Below are positions 13,291 to 27,149 of a DNA stretch of 64,000 nucleotides, in pieces. The notes beneath the pieces are model-generated. The model did not search any database and had not been told where the DNA came from. It was given only the letters and a program-made list of their open reading frames with translations. The stretch comes from Muricea muricata. Lineage: Eukaryota > Cnidaria > Anthozoa > Malacalcyonacea > Plexauridae. Every line of letters begins with the position of its first letter. The stretch's first letter is position 1. The DNA lies in assembly GCA_963855995.1 (NCBI GenBank), contig OY979718.1, positions 28,677,282-28,741,281 of the forward strand, in the 5' to 3' direction. The position numbers were made by a program, and so were the translations under genes.

Positions 13291-13440
13291 GATTTTTATC
13301 CATCTATCTCAGAGTCGCTACTTCACCAAGCTATCGAATGGGCCAAACAATACTCGGAGATCAGCGACCAAGACATACAAGAAAATCACTTCTACACCAC
13401 GACGGCACGTGCACAGCTTGGAGGAAACGCAATAGACGTT

Positions 13441-13575
13441 AGAGGTGCTTACGTCACGCCAGAGTTAAACAATGAATTGCAATGCAATGTGGGAAACATG
13501 TGGGAAAAATTTACATTGTACATATGCAGTATTTATATGCATTGAAAACCGCGTGACGTAAGCACTTCAAAGGTC
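13441..13575. mobile_element. Palindromic MITE inside PLE-B
   Basis: GGTGCTTACGTCACGC near 13446 is matched in inverse by GCGTGACGTAAGCACTT near 13555. It interrupts the PLE between the TAWRKR and TFDVTIGS codons, where the family normally has only a few residues. The TSD is not clear. Confidence 0.72.
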
Positions 13576-14641
13576 TATTCTGACAGCACGTTTGATGTCA
13601 CCATTGGCAGCTATGATGGCGCAGAAGTTTGCGAGCTGATTGGCCTATTTGTTTTAGACAAACTGAAAGATCGCTTCGGGTACGACATTGGTTTATATCG
13701 CGACGACGGACTTGCTACATTAAACACAAGATCAGGACGACCAAACGACAAAGCACGCAAGGACCTAGTACACATTTTTAACGACTTTGGCTTGAACATA
13801 GCTGTACTGACTAACCAACTGCAAACTAACTTTCTGGACCTGACTCTTGACCTAAGCAACAACACGTACAAGCCATACCGCAAGCCAAACGATACTCCTC
13901 TTTATATTAACCGCCTCTCTAACCATCCTCCTTCTATCTTAAAACAGATTCCTTCCTCTATACAACAACGCATCAACTCCCTCTCGCACAATCAACAGGC
14001 CTTTGATACTGCTGCGTCTATCTACAATGACGCTCTTAAACGCAGCAACTTTCACGCTGAAATTAATTACGAACCCAGTGCTAACACTAACTCTGTTAAC
14101 AAACGACACACACGGCAACGAAACACTATTTGGTATAACCCACCATTTAGTAAGAGCGTTACGACAAACATTGCACGAAATTTCCTACTGCTCGTCGACA
14201 AACATTTTCCACCGCACCACAGACTACACTCTGTATTCAACAGACATACCGTCCGTGTTAGCTATAGTTGTAGCGATAACATGGAATCAATCCTATCTAA
14301 GCACAACAAATACGTGCTAAAGAAACATAACGACAAGACGAAAAATACCAAGACACAAAGACATGCAACTGCAGAAAACCAGACAAATGTCCTGTGAGAA
14401 ACACATGCCTGACAAAGAGCTTAGCATACAAAGCTGAAGTCTCACTGACAAAGATGATGCCAAAGTTTATATCGAAGTGACGGCTAACACGTTTAAAGAA
14501 AGATTCAGAAATCACACAAAGTAAATTAAGAACGAACGTCATGGCAACGAAACAGAATTGTCAAAGTACATTTGGAAGCTCAATACATTTCCAGTGTTCT
14601 ATACGATGAATAAATTAAACTTATCTGTCAGTCGCCTGATG

Positions 14642-14903
<262 letters not shown>

Positions 14904-14943
14904 TAAATAGATAAAACAACTTTGAGTTACTTCATAGATTTTA

Positions 14944-15000
14944 TTTACTACAAATTTGTTTCGTATAGTAGGCAAAAGCCTACTACACTCGTCAGGTAAA
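14944..15000 (-). ncRNA. Hammerhead ribozyme, left PLE arm
   Basis: On the minus strand: helix I strand TTTAC, core CTGACGA, helix II GTGTAGTAGGC / GCCTACTATAC closed by TTTT, core GAAA, a minimal helix III CAAATTTG, cleavage triplet GTA, then helix I return GTAAA. All conserved core bases (CUGANGA, GAAA, NUH) are present. Hammerheads with a very short helix III are known from Penelope-like elements and are thought to act as dimers or in concert. The position in the 3' terminal region of the minus PLE copy fits that biology. Confidence 0.88.
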
Positions 15001-15132
15001 ATCGCAACTGGAGCCTATGTGCGGAATATGAGATGTATAAGCGTGAAATGCGTGGTGTAATATGTGTAATGTAATATGTGTAATGTCTATATAAGGTATG
15101 CGTGCTTCGTGCGCCCATAAATTGAGATACTG

Positions 15133-16482
15133 CTATTTGCTGCAAAGCAAATGCTTTTTTCTGTGTCTGCAGCCCGATACAAGTTCATTTCTACAGTTAA
15201 GGGAGCTAAGTTCTGGATGGCGAATAATAACAAATTTCTCATATAAGCAAAGGTTATAGCGCTTCGTAGCATTCGAGTATGGCTTGCATTTCTTTAAAAT
15301 TTTCCATTTGATGGAGAGCTTCACGTCTGCGTCCTTCAGAGACCAAATGTGTTTACTGAGTTCCGTGGAGTTTCTATACTTATCGTGTCGAAATGAAGTG
15401 TTATGGTTTGCGTATCTTGTCTTGAACTTTCCTTCTGTTAACCCTACGTAACTGTTTTCTTCACTGTTGTCCTCTCGTGTCACGATAGCCTGATACACAA
15501 TTCCTTCATTCAGACATTTTCCATCAACCGGGCAGGCATTCGGCTGCCGACAATTGCATGCGTTGTCGGTGGCAGAGGAAGTCCGGACTTCTCTTCTAAG
15601 TATGGACTGATTCTTTGCCGTGATGAGTTTCTCCATGCTGGGCATGCAGCTGTAGCTTAACTTCACGGTGTTCCTGTTAAAAATTTTGTGCAGTAGGTTG
15701 CTCTTGGGGAAGCATTCATCGATAATTTTCAGGAAGGTATGGCCGATGTTGGTGGCTACATTAGCGTTGTAGGGTGGGTTAAACCATAGAATGTTTCTTT
15801 GCCTGGATCTTTTGTCTTTGCTTGGTTGTGGGTCGAAATTTAAGTTGTAATTATAGCCGCTTTTCCTGAGGGCTTCTTGGTATGGGGGTGCGGCAGAGTC
15901 AAAGGAGCGCTTGTCAGACGAGATGTTGGACAGCCTTCGGTTGATTGCTGCGGGTAGGTTACGTAGAATTGGTGGCGGGTGATTGCTGTGGCGATTGATG
16001 TACTGCGGTGTATTTCCGGGCTTTGTGTAAGGTCTAAAGGACTGCGTTCTCAAGTCAAGGGTAACATCGAGAAAGTTAACACATTTTTTATTTGCTTCGA
16101 TTGTAAGCTTCAGGTTGTGTTTGCCGAATGTGCTACATATTTTCTTCTTGATACACTCGATTTTTCTTGGTGGGAGTTTGAAGGCAGCTAGACCATCGTC
16201 TCTGTAGAGGCCAATATTAGATCTATAACTCAGAGGTAATTGAGACAGTAGGTAGGAGCCAACAAGTTCGCACGTTTCGGCGCCGTCAAAGCTGCCCATA
16301 GTAACGTCAAAGTGTGAGTCGGCAGATTTCTTGCACCAGGTTTGATTGTCGTTAAAGAGCACCGACCTCTTAGCTTGGATGACAATTTCCTTCTCTTCTT
16401 CGGTTATCTCGTCATATTCGGCCGCGAACGACAAAGCTTTGGTAAGTAGATCCTCTGAAATTGATGGGTAGAAATCAACCAC
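15133..16482 (-). pseudogene. PLE RT (palm onward) + GIY-YIG endonuclease, 5'-truncated
   Basis: A 449-codon open frame begins inside RT motif A (VDFYPSIS; the frame stays open a little upstream as FICFDV). It continues through motif B (FDVTMGSFDGAETCELVG), motif C (GLYRDDGLAAF, YRDD variant of YxDD), the thumb, a cysteine cluster (CNCRQPNACPVDGKC) and a C-terminal GIY-YIG nuclease (IVYQAIV ... SYVGLTEGKFKTRYANH). It ends in a natural stop. RT copies the element RNA and the GIY-YIG nuclease nicks the target. The fingers region and start codon are missing, so the copy is 5'-truncated and presumably not autonomous, although the remaining frame is intact. Confidence 0.9.
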
Positions 16483-16594
16483 GTCAAAACAGATGAACGA
16501 GTGATCTGTAGATGAACGAGTGATCTGTAGTCTCTAAGTAGATCCTCTGAAATTGATGGGTAGAAATCAACCTCGTCAAAACAGATGAACGAGC

Positions 16595-17659
16595 GATGGT
16601 CTAGCTGCCTTCAAACTCCCACCAAGAAAAATCGAGTGTATCAAGAAGAAAATATGTAGCACATTCGGCGAACACAACCTGAAGCTTACAATCGAAGCAA
16701 ATAAAAAATGTGTTAACTTTCTCGATGTTACCCTTGACTTGAGAACGCAGTCCTTTAGACCTTACACAAAGCCCGGAAATACACCGCAGTACATCAATCG
16801 CCACAGCAATCACCCGCCACCAATTCTACGTAACCTACCCGCAGCAATCAACCGAAGGCTGTCCAACATCTCGTCTGACAAGCGCTCCTTTGACTCTGCC
16901 GCACCCCCATACCAAGAAGCCCTCAGGAAAAGCGGCTATAATTACAACTTAAATTTCGACCCACAACCAAGCAAAGACAAAAGATCCAGGCAAAGAAACA
17001 TTCTGTGGTTTAACCCACCCTACAACGCTAATGTAGCCACCAACATCGGCCATACCTTCCTGAAAATTATCGATGAATGCTTCCCCAAGAGCAACCTACT
17101 GCACAAAATTTTTAACAGGAACACCGTGAAGTTAAGCTACAGCTGCATGCCCAGCATGGAGAAACTCATCACGGCAAAGAATCAGTCCATACTTAGAAGA
17201 GAAGTCCGGACTTCCTCTGCCACCGACAACGCATGCAATTGTCGGCAGCCGAATGCCTGCCCGGTTGATGGAAAATGTCTGAATGAAGGAATTGTGTATC
17301 AGGCTATCGTGACACGAGAGGACAACAGTGAAGAAAACAGTTACGTAGGGTTAACAGAAGGAAAGTTCAAGACAAGATACGCAAACCATAACACTTCATT
17401 TCGACACGATAAGTATAAAAACTCCACGGAACTCAGTAAACACATTTGGTCTCTGAAGGACGCAGACGTGAAGTTCTCCATCAAATGGAAAATTTTAAAG
17501 AAATGCAAGCCATACTCGAATGCTACAAAGCGCTGTAACCTTTGCTTATATGAGAAATTTGTTATTATCCGCCATCCAGAACTTAGCTCCCTTAACTGTA
17601 GAAATGAACTTGTATCGGGCTGCAGACACAGGAAAAAGCATTTGCTTTGCAGCAAATAG
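16595..17659 (+). pseudogene. PLE RT (motif C end) + GIY-YIG endonuclease, 5'-truncated
   Basis: The plus-strand arm of the inverted pair opens at GLAAFKLPPRKIE, just after the YRDD motif, and stays open to the stop at 17659. It contains the thumb/linker (HPPPILRNLPAAINRRL, RQRNILWFNPPYN), the cysteine cluster (CNCRQPNACPVDGKC) and the GIY-YIG domain (SYVGLTEGKFKTRYANH). It differs from the opposite arm by three visible residues (R/K, L/F, Y/C), all near the C-terminus. Without RT motifs A-C it cannot act alone. The frame is otherwise unbroken. Confidence 0.9.
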
Positions 17660-17791
17660 CAGTATCTCAATTTATGGGCGCACGAAGCACGCATACCTTA
17701 TATAGACATTACACATATTACATTACACATATTACACCACGCATTTCACGCTTATACATCTCATATTCCGCACATAGGCTCCAGTTGCGAT

Positions 17792-17848
17792 TTTTCCTGA
17801 CGAGTGTAGTAGGCTTTTGCCTACTATACGAAACAAATTTGTAGTAAA
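17792..17848 (+). ncRNA. Hammerhead ribozyme, right PLE arm
   Basis: This is the same motif as the left arm (CTGACGA, helix II GTGTAGTAGGC / GCCTACTATAC, GAAA, CAAATTTG, cleavage triplet GTA). One change (TTTAC to TTTTC) in the helix I strand puts a mismatch in helix I. The core is intact. Confidence 0.85.
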
Positions 17849-17969
17849 TAAAATCTATGAAGTAACTCAAAGTTGTTTTATCTATTTATCTATTTCGCTC
17901 TACTTCAGTATTGAGCACTCTATTTGTATGACTTGGAAACAGTGGATATATTTTTTATATTCATTAATC

Positions 17970-20089
<2,120 letters not shown>

Positions 20090-20640
20090 AAGTGGTAACA
20101 TTCATTCTTTCCATGTGACTCGATCCAAACAAAACGGCGATACGCTTTGATCTCGAAAAGGGTTTACTGACCTAATAAATTCAGATTCAGAAAACGGTAC
20201 GCTTTCTATACGTACTCGATCCAAGCAAAATGGCTGTACGTACGCTTTCTGTGCGTACCCCATCAAAACAGTGAATGGCCATACGCATTGATCACGAGTG
20301 GTCTGGCAAGTGGCAAGTGGCAAGTGGCAAGTGGCAACTGCACTGTAATAATTGTAATTGTAATCATGCGTTTTAGCATGCGTACTCGACCAAACATATG
20401 TTAATATATGTTTCTATGCGTACTCGATTCGAACAAAAATGTTGTATGCTTTCTATGCGTATTCGATCCAAACAAAATTGTTGTATATACTATTTCAAGT
20501 TTTCAACCCCCGATCAAAACTAGCCGACCTAGCTGACATACGCATTCTTTAGCTTGTGTACACGATCTAGTTTATAAAACAAATCCACGATCACGTATAT
20601 TCACACTATACGATTCAATTCTATCGAGATCGAGTTGTAT
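20090..20640. repeat. Degenerate CGTACTCGATCCAAAC-type repeat region
   Basis: Variants of CGTACTCGATCCAAACAAAA recur at least five times, often followed by a TACGCTTTCTATG-like word. At about 20307-20338 the heptamer AAGTGGC is repeated five times in tandem. The 10-mer ATGCGTACTC, which also occurs in the TIR of the MULE-type MITE at 12456-13290, appears twice here. Confidence 0.65.
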
Positions 20641-21365
20641 GCGAAGAGTATGTTGCTCTAACAATAATTATCTGATTGAGTTTGTCTGAATTTCTAATAG
20701 TTTTCCCTGAAGCGTACTCAGACTCGGACTGGCTCCAATTAAAGGGCCTTGCCATTCTAGCACTGAGAGGAGCCCTGAAATTTTTTGCTGTCCTGAATGT
20801 TTTAGGTGAAGATTTTATGGTATTCTGGAGAGAACATGATGAATTATTTAACCGCTTCCCTGAAGAGCTCAAAAATTCCAAATTCTTCCCATCCAGTCCC
20901 TTTTATTTTCGTTTCGTACTGCCTGATAGTCTGTTTTAAATATCTTTGAATGTTTACAAATACGGAAATTAAACAAAAATTGTCAAGGGCCCATTTGATG
21001 TCCCAGTAGGGGCCCATGTGCCATGGCACAGTGACACATAGGCCAGTCCGAGCCTGAGCCTACTTGTAAATGTATTAATTTCAATTGTAAATATCTGATA
21101 TTTTTATGGAGAATCTGAATATCTTTTAAACTAATCTGAAATTTACATGATATATTTGCAATCATTTGGAAATATTCAAATTTTATTTGGGAAATCTGAA
21201 TATTATTACCAATGTCTGAAATTCATTTGTCCAAACGAATGTTATCCAAAAACGTTTGAATTTCATCTCAAAGTATCTGAAATTGAGAAGGAAAAGTTGT
21301 AGGAAAAGGCTCAGAAGAATAAGTAAAACGATGGAATAAGAAAATTGATTACATGTCCGCATTTT
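20641..21365. other. No gene recognised
   Basis: An 87-codon open frame (20676-20939) contains FWREHDELFNRFPEELKN but has no domain I recognise and no splice or start context. The remainder carries recurring AATCTGAA/TATCTGAA words. Confidence 0.35.
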
Positions 21366-21675
21366 TACAGCCGCGGCAATTGAAGTGTTCCTAAAATATT
21401 GTATCAATTCATTTGCCAACATGAACGAATTCATTTGATAAAACATTTGAAAATTTTACAATTTCCTAAATAATTGATCAACTTCCTGTTGAATGCTCCA
21501 ATCACCATTGGCTTTGGCAAAAGTGGCCAATCACAACGAAGCAGGAAGTGACCAGAGATGGTCAGATTTGTGAAGTTTGTAAACAGTTCCACCAACTGTC
21601 AAATCAATTTGTTCTAGTGAGCAGATGAATTGATGCAATATTTTAGGAACACTTCAATTGCCACGGCTGTAACTT
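21366..21675. mobile_element. MITE-like element, ~50-bp TIR
   Basis: The left TIR begins ACAGCCGCGGCAATTGAAGT and the right end is its inverse, ...ACTTCAATTGCCACGGCTGT, extending through TTCCTAAAATATTG to AATTCAT. The spacer is about 200 bp. A similar ~45-bp sequence (AAGGCTCAGAA...GAATAAGAAAA) lies on both sides in direct orientation. No short TSD was recognised. Confidence 0.75.
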
Positions 21676-23944
21676 TAGTAGAAAACTCGGGCAACTTTAA
21701 TAAAGGCTCAGAAAATGCTTAAAAGCGTTAGAATAAGAAAAGAATTAAACAGTCTATTGCCAAGTGCAACAGTATATAATTTAAAACCTAAGCGAGTTTT
21801 TTAGAAGCTAGAAATTGTAAGACTAGAATTTTTGGCGACCGCGACACTAAATTTGAATCAAGGTGTCTGGTGAGTCACCGGAGGATAAAGCGCACATAAA
21901 AGACCATGCGAGTTAGTTAGTTTAAAACCATAACATAAGACTGACAAAGCAAGAACTTTACCCACCAAAAATCATATCCGCTAACACCGTCTTTGACATT
22001 ACCGAATTGAATCAGCGCAAATTGTATTTCGTGTTTACCAAAAGATGTTATCAATGTTATCAAGCTTTCATCTGTCTTTTAAAAGCTTAAGTAGTTTTAC
22101 ATGTGGTTATCTATTTTGACATATTCGAATCACTGCTCTAAAAGATAAGTTTAGCTTATTGTTTAGTGGTTGGTATCTTAGGCGGAGAATTTAGTCATAG
22201 GGTCTACAATCCGAAAAAGTCAAAGAGCTTTAAATTCCCCAGTATTATAAACAATACATCTGCTTCGTAGATCTAAAAAAAAAAACACGCGAAAAGATGT
22301 TAGCCATAGATTACCCACCTTTGATTTGGCAAATGTTTCTAATTTACGCGAGCTTGGTTTTGGAAGTCTCAAGGACTATGTATATGTTGGACTATGTATA
22401 TGCGGCGTTAAAATCCAAAGTATTGTTGTGAAGAAACTTAGAAGCGAATCCAAGGACAGGAAGCGTTGATTCGTGAAAGAAGCTGAACCAGCAAAGATTT
22501 ACAATAAGACGATTTAGGCGCGCTATTCTAATTTCAAATCATTATCATCAATCGTATCACTTCTTTAGAAATTTTTGCAGTCAAATGAACATAATTTTAT
22601 AGCTGGACTAAATCTTCGGGCCGGCTACGCTACCATTAAGGAACGAGGCATTTCAAAAGCAACATTGACTTTATACGGGTAAACATTTTATTACTTTTCA
22701 ATATGCAGCATTATAGTAAAGTTTTGTCAAAACACTTCTATAGGCATTTTGCATTAATCAAGACAATTCACCAAAATAATACCTATTCACGAATGATAAA
22801 AGAAGTAAAAGAAGTTATTTCTTAAAATTGAAATCATAAACGGTAATAGTTGGTCAAGCGACTGTTTTACTTAAAATTCTTAATATATCGTTTTTACGCA
22901 TCTCTGAGCGTTTTCTAGAATGTCCGCATGTTGCACTAAAGTGGAAATATTTGCGTGTCCGCAGTCCGCAGTCCGCTGTCCGCATATCCGCGTTTTCCAC
23001 CTAACCGAACTACTCAACGTAGGCGGATGCAGCTGAATCAACAATAGCTATAAGTGCAATATACTAAAGCTGTTCTTTGATCGTATGCAAATTATTACTG
23101 GCTCCGTCAAAGTACAAAACACTAGACAAACAGTGAAAGAATCGACGTTGAATAAGGTAAAGTTTTTATCTTTATCGTTGTTGTTTTGCAATTATTGCCA
23201 GAATAGAAATGATACGACTTCCTTTGAAAATACCGAAGCAATCCAAAACTTAAAGTTTTATAAATTTAAATGGCGAGGTCTCGCTGGAATAATTGTTCAA
23301 ATTTAATCTAAAATCAAGCTGTTGGCGTCAGGAAAGTTATGCAAATTATAGAACAGCTATACATACTAGTGAAATCGAATCGTATTTGCTGGAAAATTTA
23401 ATGCCATTTAATTCTTGCGGATTTAATTACATATTTACAGAAATTGGACAATAAAAGCCGTTGACATCATCGGATTCGTTTCATAATATAATAATAAAAT
23501 TGCATTTTCAATCAAGATACACTTATTAAACGGCTATGTAGCTACGATATGCTTACTTAAAATTCTGCATTTATGATATAATAAATAGCAACATTCAAAG
23601 AAAAACAGAAACTTGTCAGACAAAAAGACAGAAACAAGTTTGTTTCATAAGTCAGCTGATTAACATTATTCGACGAACTATGTACTGTAGCGAATCAATC
23701 TTATTATGAAAATATAAGTGCAGGCATATAAAGGTATGCATTTTGCATGATATCAACTGTGCTGAGCGAATGGGAAAGAATGTTATAACATTTTAAAAAC
23801 TGTCCAATGCACATGTATTCACTGTTGGATAGAAGAATATTTTAATTAACATTCTTCGTTGTAGCTTAAGCGTAAAATACCTTTATCGTATTGGTTAATT
23901 ATATATAATAACATGGCGTAAGCATTTAAAATACACGTAGGCAC
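21676..23944. other. No gene recognised
   Basis: No supported gene, RNA or transposon end. A short repeat of CGCAGTCCGC/CGCATATCCGC words lies near 22965-22995. Confidence 0.4.
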
Positions 23945-23954
23945 TGTACGGGGT

Positions 23955-24110
23955 TAAGATAAAACGCGGATACGGATGCGGAATGGTGCGGATTGACGGA
24001 ACGGATATCAGGATAAAACGCGGAACGGATATGAGGATAAAACGTGGAACGGATATGAGGATAAAACGCGGAGCGGATATGAGGATAAAACGCGGAGCGG
24101 ATTGAGGTTG
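23955..24110. repeat. Minisatellite, 24-bp unit
   Basis: The unit GGATAAAACGCGGAACGGAT + ATGA is repeated about four to five times with A/G variation. The same minisatellite occurs in inverted orientation at about 34359-34490, as part of a larger duplicated unit. Confidence 0.92.
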
Positions 24111-24317
24111 TTTCTTTGTGCGAATTAAAGCTTAAATCTTTTTCGAAAACATGTTATGATACTTGATAAAACAGAATTCGCTGCCATGTTTCATCAGATT
24201 TAAATGGTTGGGGGATTATGTAGACCTGCTATCTATATTTAGATTATTCTGTCTTTAAAAAGTGAAAACATTTCTTTAAAAATTAGATGTGGAGTTTCCA
24301 AAGACGATACAATTAAG

Positions 24318-24503
24318 GGTTAGAGACTGTTGTGAGTGTTTTGTTTACAAATACACACACGAGCTGAATGTACAATGAACGAAAAATTTTGTATACTGCA
24401 CGAGGCCGCCGGGGCAGAGTGCAGTATACAAAATTTTGAGTTCATTGTACATTCAGCAAGTGCGTGTATTTGTAAACAAAACACGAACTTAATAGTCCCT
24501 AAC
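24318..24503. mobile_element. Nested palindromic MITE
   Basis: GTGTTTTGTTTACAAATACA with further sequence up to GTATACTGCAC is matched in inverse by GTGCAGTATAC...TGTAAACAAAACAC. The inner arms are about 65 bp around a GC-rich loop (GAGGCCGCCGGGGCAGA). The pairing extends outward to GTTAGAGACT / AGTCCCTAAC. Confidence 0.82.
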
Positions 24504-25187
24504 ACATTTAATATATGATCTGAGTTCACTGGTCGTGCTCGCAAGCAAAAGCCGTACGTTTTCGCTGCCAAAACAAAATAAAACAAATCCGATTTTAAAA
24601 ACATTATGCGTGAAAAAAGTACAACAAATTTGAAGAATTGTAGCGAACAACCTTTATAAGCTGAGTGAAGCAAATAAACACAACGATACGTCAAAAAATA
24701 GCCTGGTAAATGAGCTTTCATGCGAGAGTTCGCAGACGAAAAAATGAGAATAATCGGTGTTTACTAAGTTTAATTACCTCTGACGATAGAAATTCTCAAG
24801 ATTGTTTTCCTTTTTGGTCTTTATAGTAGAGTTCATCGATATTTTCATCAACTTGATTGCTTTATCAACTTGTAAATAAAGTTTTCTTGACGTTTTACTC
24901 CTGGCCATTTTCAATACTGCACACTTTTCGTGCGTTATTGTGATAACGCACTCAAACGACTCGTTGTTGCCAGGTAACCAAAACACACGTGATAGATTTT
25001 GACCAATCGCGTGCGCGGATTTTGAACAGTGAGCGAAGATCATATATTAAATTAAAATAATGCATTCTGAACGGAAATATCGAGGGTATATGAATAAACT
25101 TAATTATTGGTATAAAATACACAAATATATAATCGTATGTATCGGACGTATGATAATGGACTAAAACCGGTAAAAATAGGTAAAGTA

Positions 25188-25561
25188 TAGTGGAACCCGT
25201 TTACTACGGTCACCAACGAGCTGAAATAATGTGGCCTTATTAACAGGATAGTATAAAGTTTCAATTATGACGTAAAAGCCATGTTAAAAAATATTTCAAA
25301 AGCACAACAACAACACCATACCACAATACCAATTACTATTACTAGATAAAGTCGTGAAAAGTTTTAAATAATGCTAACGAAACAAAATCAGGATTTGGTT
25401 ACCAAAAACCTTGATCTTTTTCTTCTGTTTTACGCATGTAACTGAAGCCTACAAGTTTTAGATGACTTTTGTCAATACAATCAAAAAAATGCATTGTGTT
25501 TCAACGGGACAAGAAAAAAATGACCACATTATCGAGGTGGCCATAAGGAGGGGTTTCACTG
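25188..25561. mobile_element. Tc1/mariner-pogo-type MITE (374 bp), TA target
   Basis: The left end TAGTGGAACC...AATGTGGCC and the right end (inverse) CAGTGAAACC...AATGTGGTC match imperfectly over about 45 bp. TA lies on both sides (25186-25187 and 25562-25563). A CAGTGRAACC start with TA target is usual for pogo/mariner relatives. It is nested in the TTAA element. Confidence 0.8.
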
Positions 25562-26549
25562 TAATTGTACCGGATGCAGCTGCATCCGTGAGACATCAAA
25601 TATACCTCCACAACTAATGAAAGGAAGAGCAACACCCCAGGGATAGAGATAATGTAAAAGGAAATAAAGCAAGTTAAAACTAGACCATGTAGTGTGTAGT
25701 GTTTGCTCGGCTCGTTACACGTTAAATATAAAGTTTAGTAAGAGGAAGTTGAGCAAGATATCTGATGTTGCATGATTCCCAAAAACATGTGTTTAAAGTT
25801 TGATGCTTGCTCACTCCTATGTCAACACATGCATGAAGTGGGGTGAAAGCCTTCTGTAACATTTGTAACAACAGGGCTACCAAGTTTTTTACAATGTCTT
25901 GCAAATTCTTGCTCTAGTTTTGCTTTTGCTTTTTTGAGATAAACACTTTATGTTTAGCAAATTGTTCCTAATCTAATTACTATACTTAAATGCATAGCAT
26001 TTTATGCGTGTTCTCAAAGTTTTAGAATTTTAACTTGCGATTTTTTTTCACACCCTAAATTTTCGCCAATATGCGAAATTACTGCCCATCAATAGACCTT
26101 TTGATATTTACTTTATAACAACACATGGAGCGATAAAATATCGTACTAAGCATGGGTTCAAAAATGCCCTCGCAAAAGCTTAATAATCGATAAGTAACTT
26201 GATCGCATGGCAAGTTGTTAATTGTTAGCGAAAATAAACTTTAGCTGTAATTATTTTGAAAATCGGGAAAGTTAACCTTAGAGCAGCCATCTGCTTACTC
26301 GTCTCAAAAACACATGCGATATAATATAACTGCATGCAAAAGCAAACCGGTTTTCTGCTTTGTGGCAGCTTTTCAATGATAAAAGTGCCATGAACGCATA
26401 ATACGGATAATTGTCGCATTTCGGTAGACTACTTCTAACACAGGGTGAATACGGGACTAGTAAAAGGTTTTGAGTCAATACTGTCAATACACACAATAAT
26501 CTGAAAAAATGGAGATAGCAGGTGTACATAATTTCCCAACCCATTTAAA

Positions 26550-27149
26550 GTGCCTATCCAGTAGTCAGGGAATTTGCATATTTCAATAGTTTAGATGATT
26601 TTATGAAGATTTGCAATATATTTTATAAGTCGAAAATTTGATCTTCATGTACTTTTGGGGGCCTGAAGTTGGTGATTTTTCAAAATACCGTGAGCATAAA
26701 AAAACTGGGGCGAGTATGCTCCTGTGACGTCAAATCGGGAACACGCATTGATTGTAAACTAGTATTCTATACTACAGAGAGTGTTGAAATATGTTTTAAT
26801 CGAATTTTTTGCCGATTCTATGGTACTTTTCCTTTGAATTTCAACTGCAAAAAGTGTCTTCAAGATTTACTGATGCAAATGACAGCCAAGCCGAATCAGA
26901 AAACAGTTTTCTCGCGAGTTATATGATGGAAGTTGAAGATGACAATGTTTATATTGGGAGAATGACAACAGATGTGTCATGGAACTCAGGGGTAGATCGT
27001 CGATCAGAGGAAAAATTCTACGGTTTCGCCTCGATGGATATGTTACTTGGGAAATATTATGAGCTACAAATTAGGATTTTAACGTCTGGCAGCAGCGATA
27101 TAGAAAAAATTAACCGTAAGAAGTGCAAGATACAAAGTGATGAAAACAG
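26550..27149 (+). CDS. Exon of an unknown duplicated gene or element (copy 1)
   Basis: An open frame runs from 26809 to 27149. It contains DNVYIGRMTTDVSWNSG, DRRSEEKFYGFASMD and LGKYYELQIRILTSG, and ends at a splice donor, CAG|GTAAAT. The inverted copy at 33624-34126 encodes almost the same peptide and also ends at a strong donor (CAG|GTATGT). Conservation of the frame and donor argues for a real exon. Relative to the other copy this one lacks 4 nt just before the donor, which moves its exit from phase 0 to phase 2. The next exon (27709) needs phase 0, so this copy looks recently broken. I do not recognise the protein. The first ATG and any upstream exon are uncertain. Confidence 0.55.

Larger units (their letters stand above)
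11663..14600 (+). pseudogene. PLE-B reverse transcriptase / GIY-YIG polyprotein, interrupted
   Basis: The N-terminal part (about 11670-12240) reads LPTHDIYRGNMIDKIQSVIQ, later FVPADKTRNIYEMN, equivalent to the PADKTTNFYEL region of the intact PLE at 28.6 kb. A frameshift near 12190 leads to a [12 protein letters not shown] equivalent. RT motif A, FISFDIVDFY, is cut by an insertion at 12455 and resumes at 13291 as DFYPSISESLL. Motif B reads TFDVTIGSYDGAE (about 13590). Motif C reads GLYRDDGLA (about 13690). The open frame 13792-14397 covers the RT thumb and linker (HPPSILKQIP, RQRNTIWYNPPFS). A frameshift then leads to degraded cysteine-motif and GIY-YIG sequence up to about 14600. It cannot encode a working protein. 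Confidence 0.82.
9041..14640 (+). mobile_element. Penelope-like element B, broken by three DNA transposons
   Basis: This is a PLE in plus orientation whose pieces lie at about 9041-9107, 11663-12455, 13301-13440 and 13575-14640. The 5' piece contains GCTCCTTCTCAAAGTTGAGC, which matches the leader of the near-intact PLE at 28270-28295 (TTGAGCACTGT). A hAT element, a MULE-type MITE and a palindromic MITE lie between the pieces. Where a TSD is present the interruption can be removed cleanly. The 3' end reads CGCCTGATGA and then runs directly into (TA)n. CTGATGA is the 5' half of a hammerhead core, so the copy may be cut inside its ribozyme. PLEs retrotranspose using RT plus a GIY-YIG endonuclease. 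Confidence 0.8.
24205..26543. mobile_element. TTAA-inserting DNA element (2339 bp), non-autonomous
   Basis: The left end TGGTTGGGGGATTATGTA and the right end (inverse) TGGGTTGGGAAATTATGTAC form TIRs of about 20 bp. TTTAAA flanks both sides (24199-24204 and 26544-26549). The inverted copy of the host sequence at 34246-34251 has a single TTTAAA with no insert, an internal empty site that proves the insertion. TTAA-centred duplication is typical of piggyBac and Kolobok; which one is not resolved. No transposase is seen. Two smaller elements are nested inside. Confidence 0.88.

Noticed and set aside
24320..24721. 133-codon minus frame and 60-codon plus frame over a palindrome
   Set aside because: Both are produced by the palindromic MITE at 24318-24503, whose two strands read alike.
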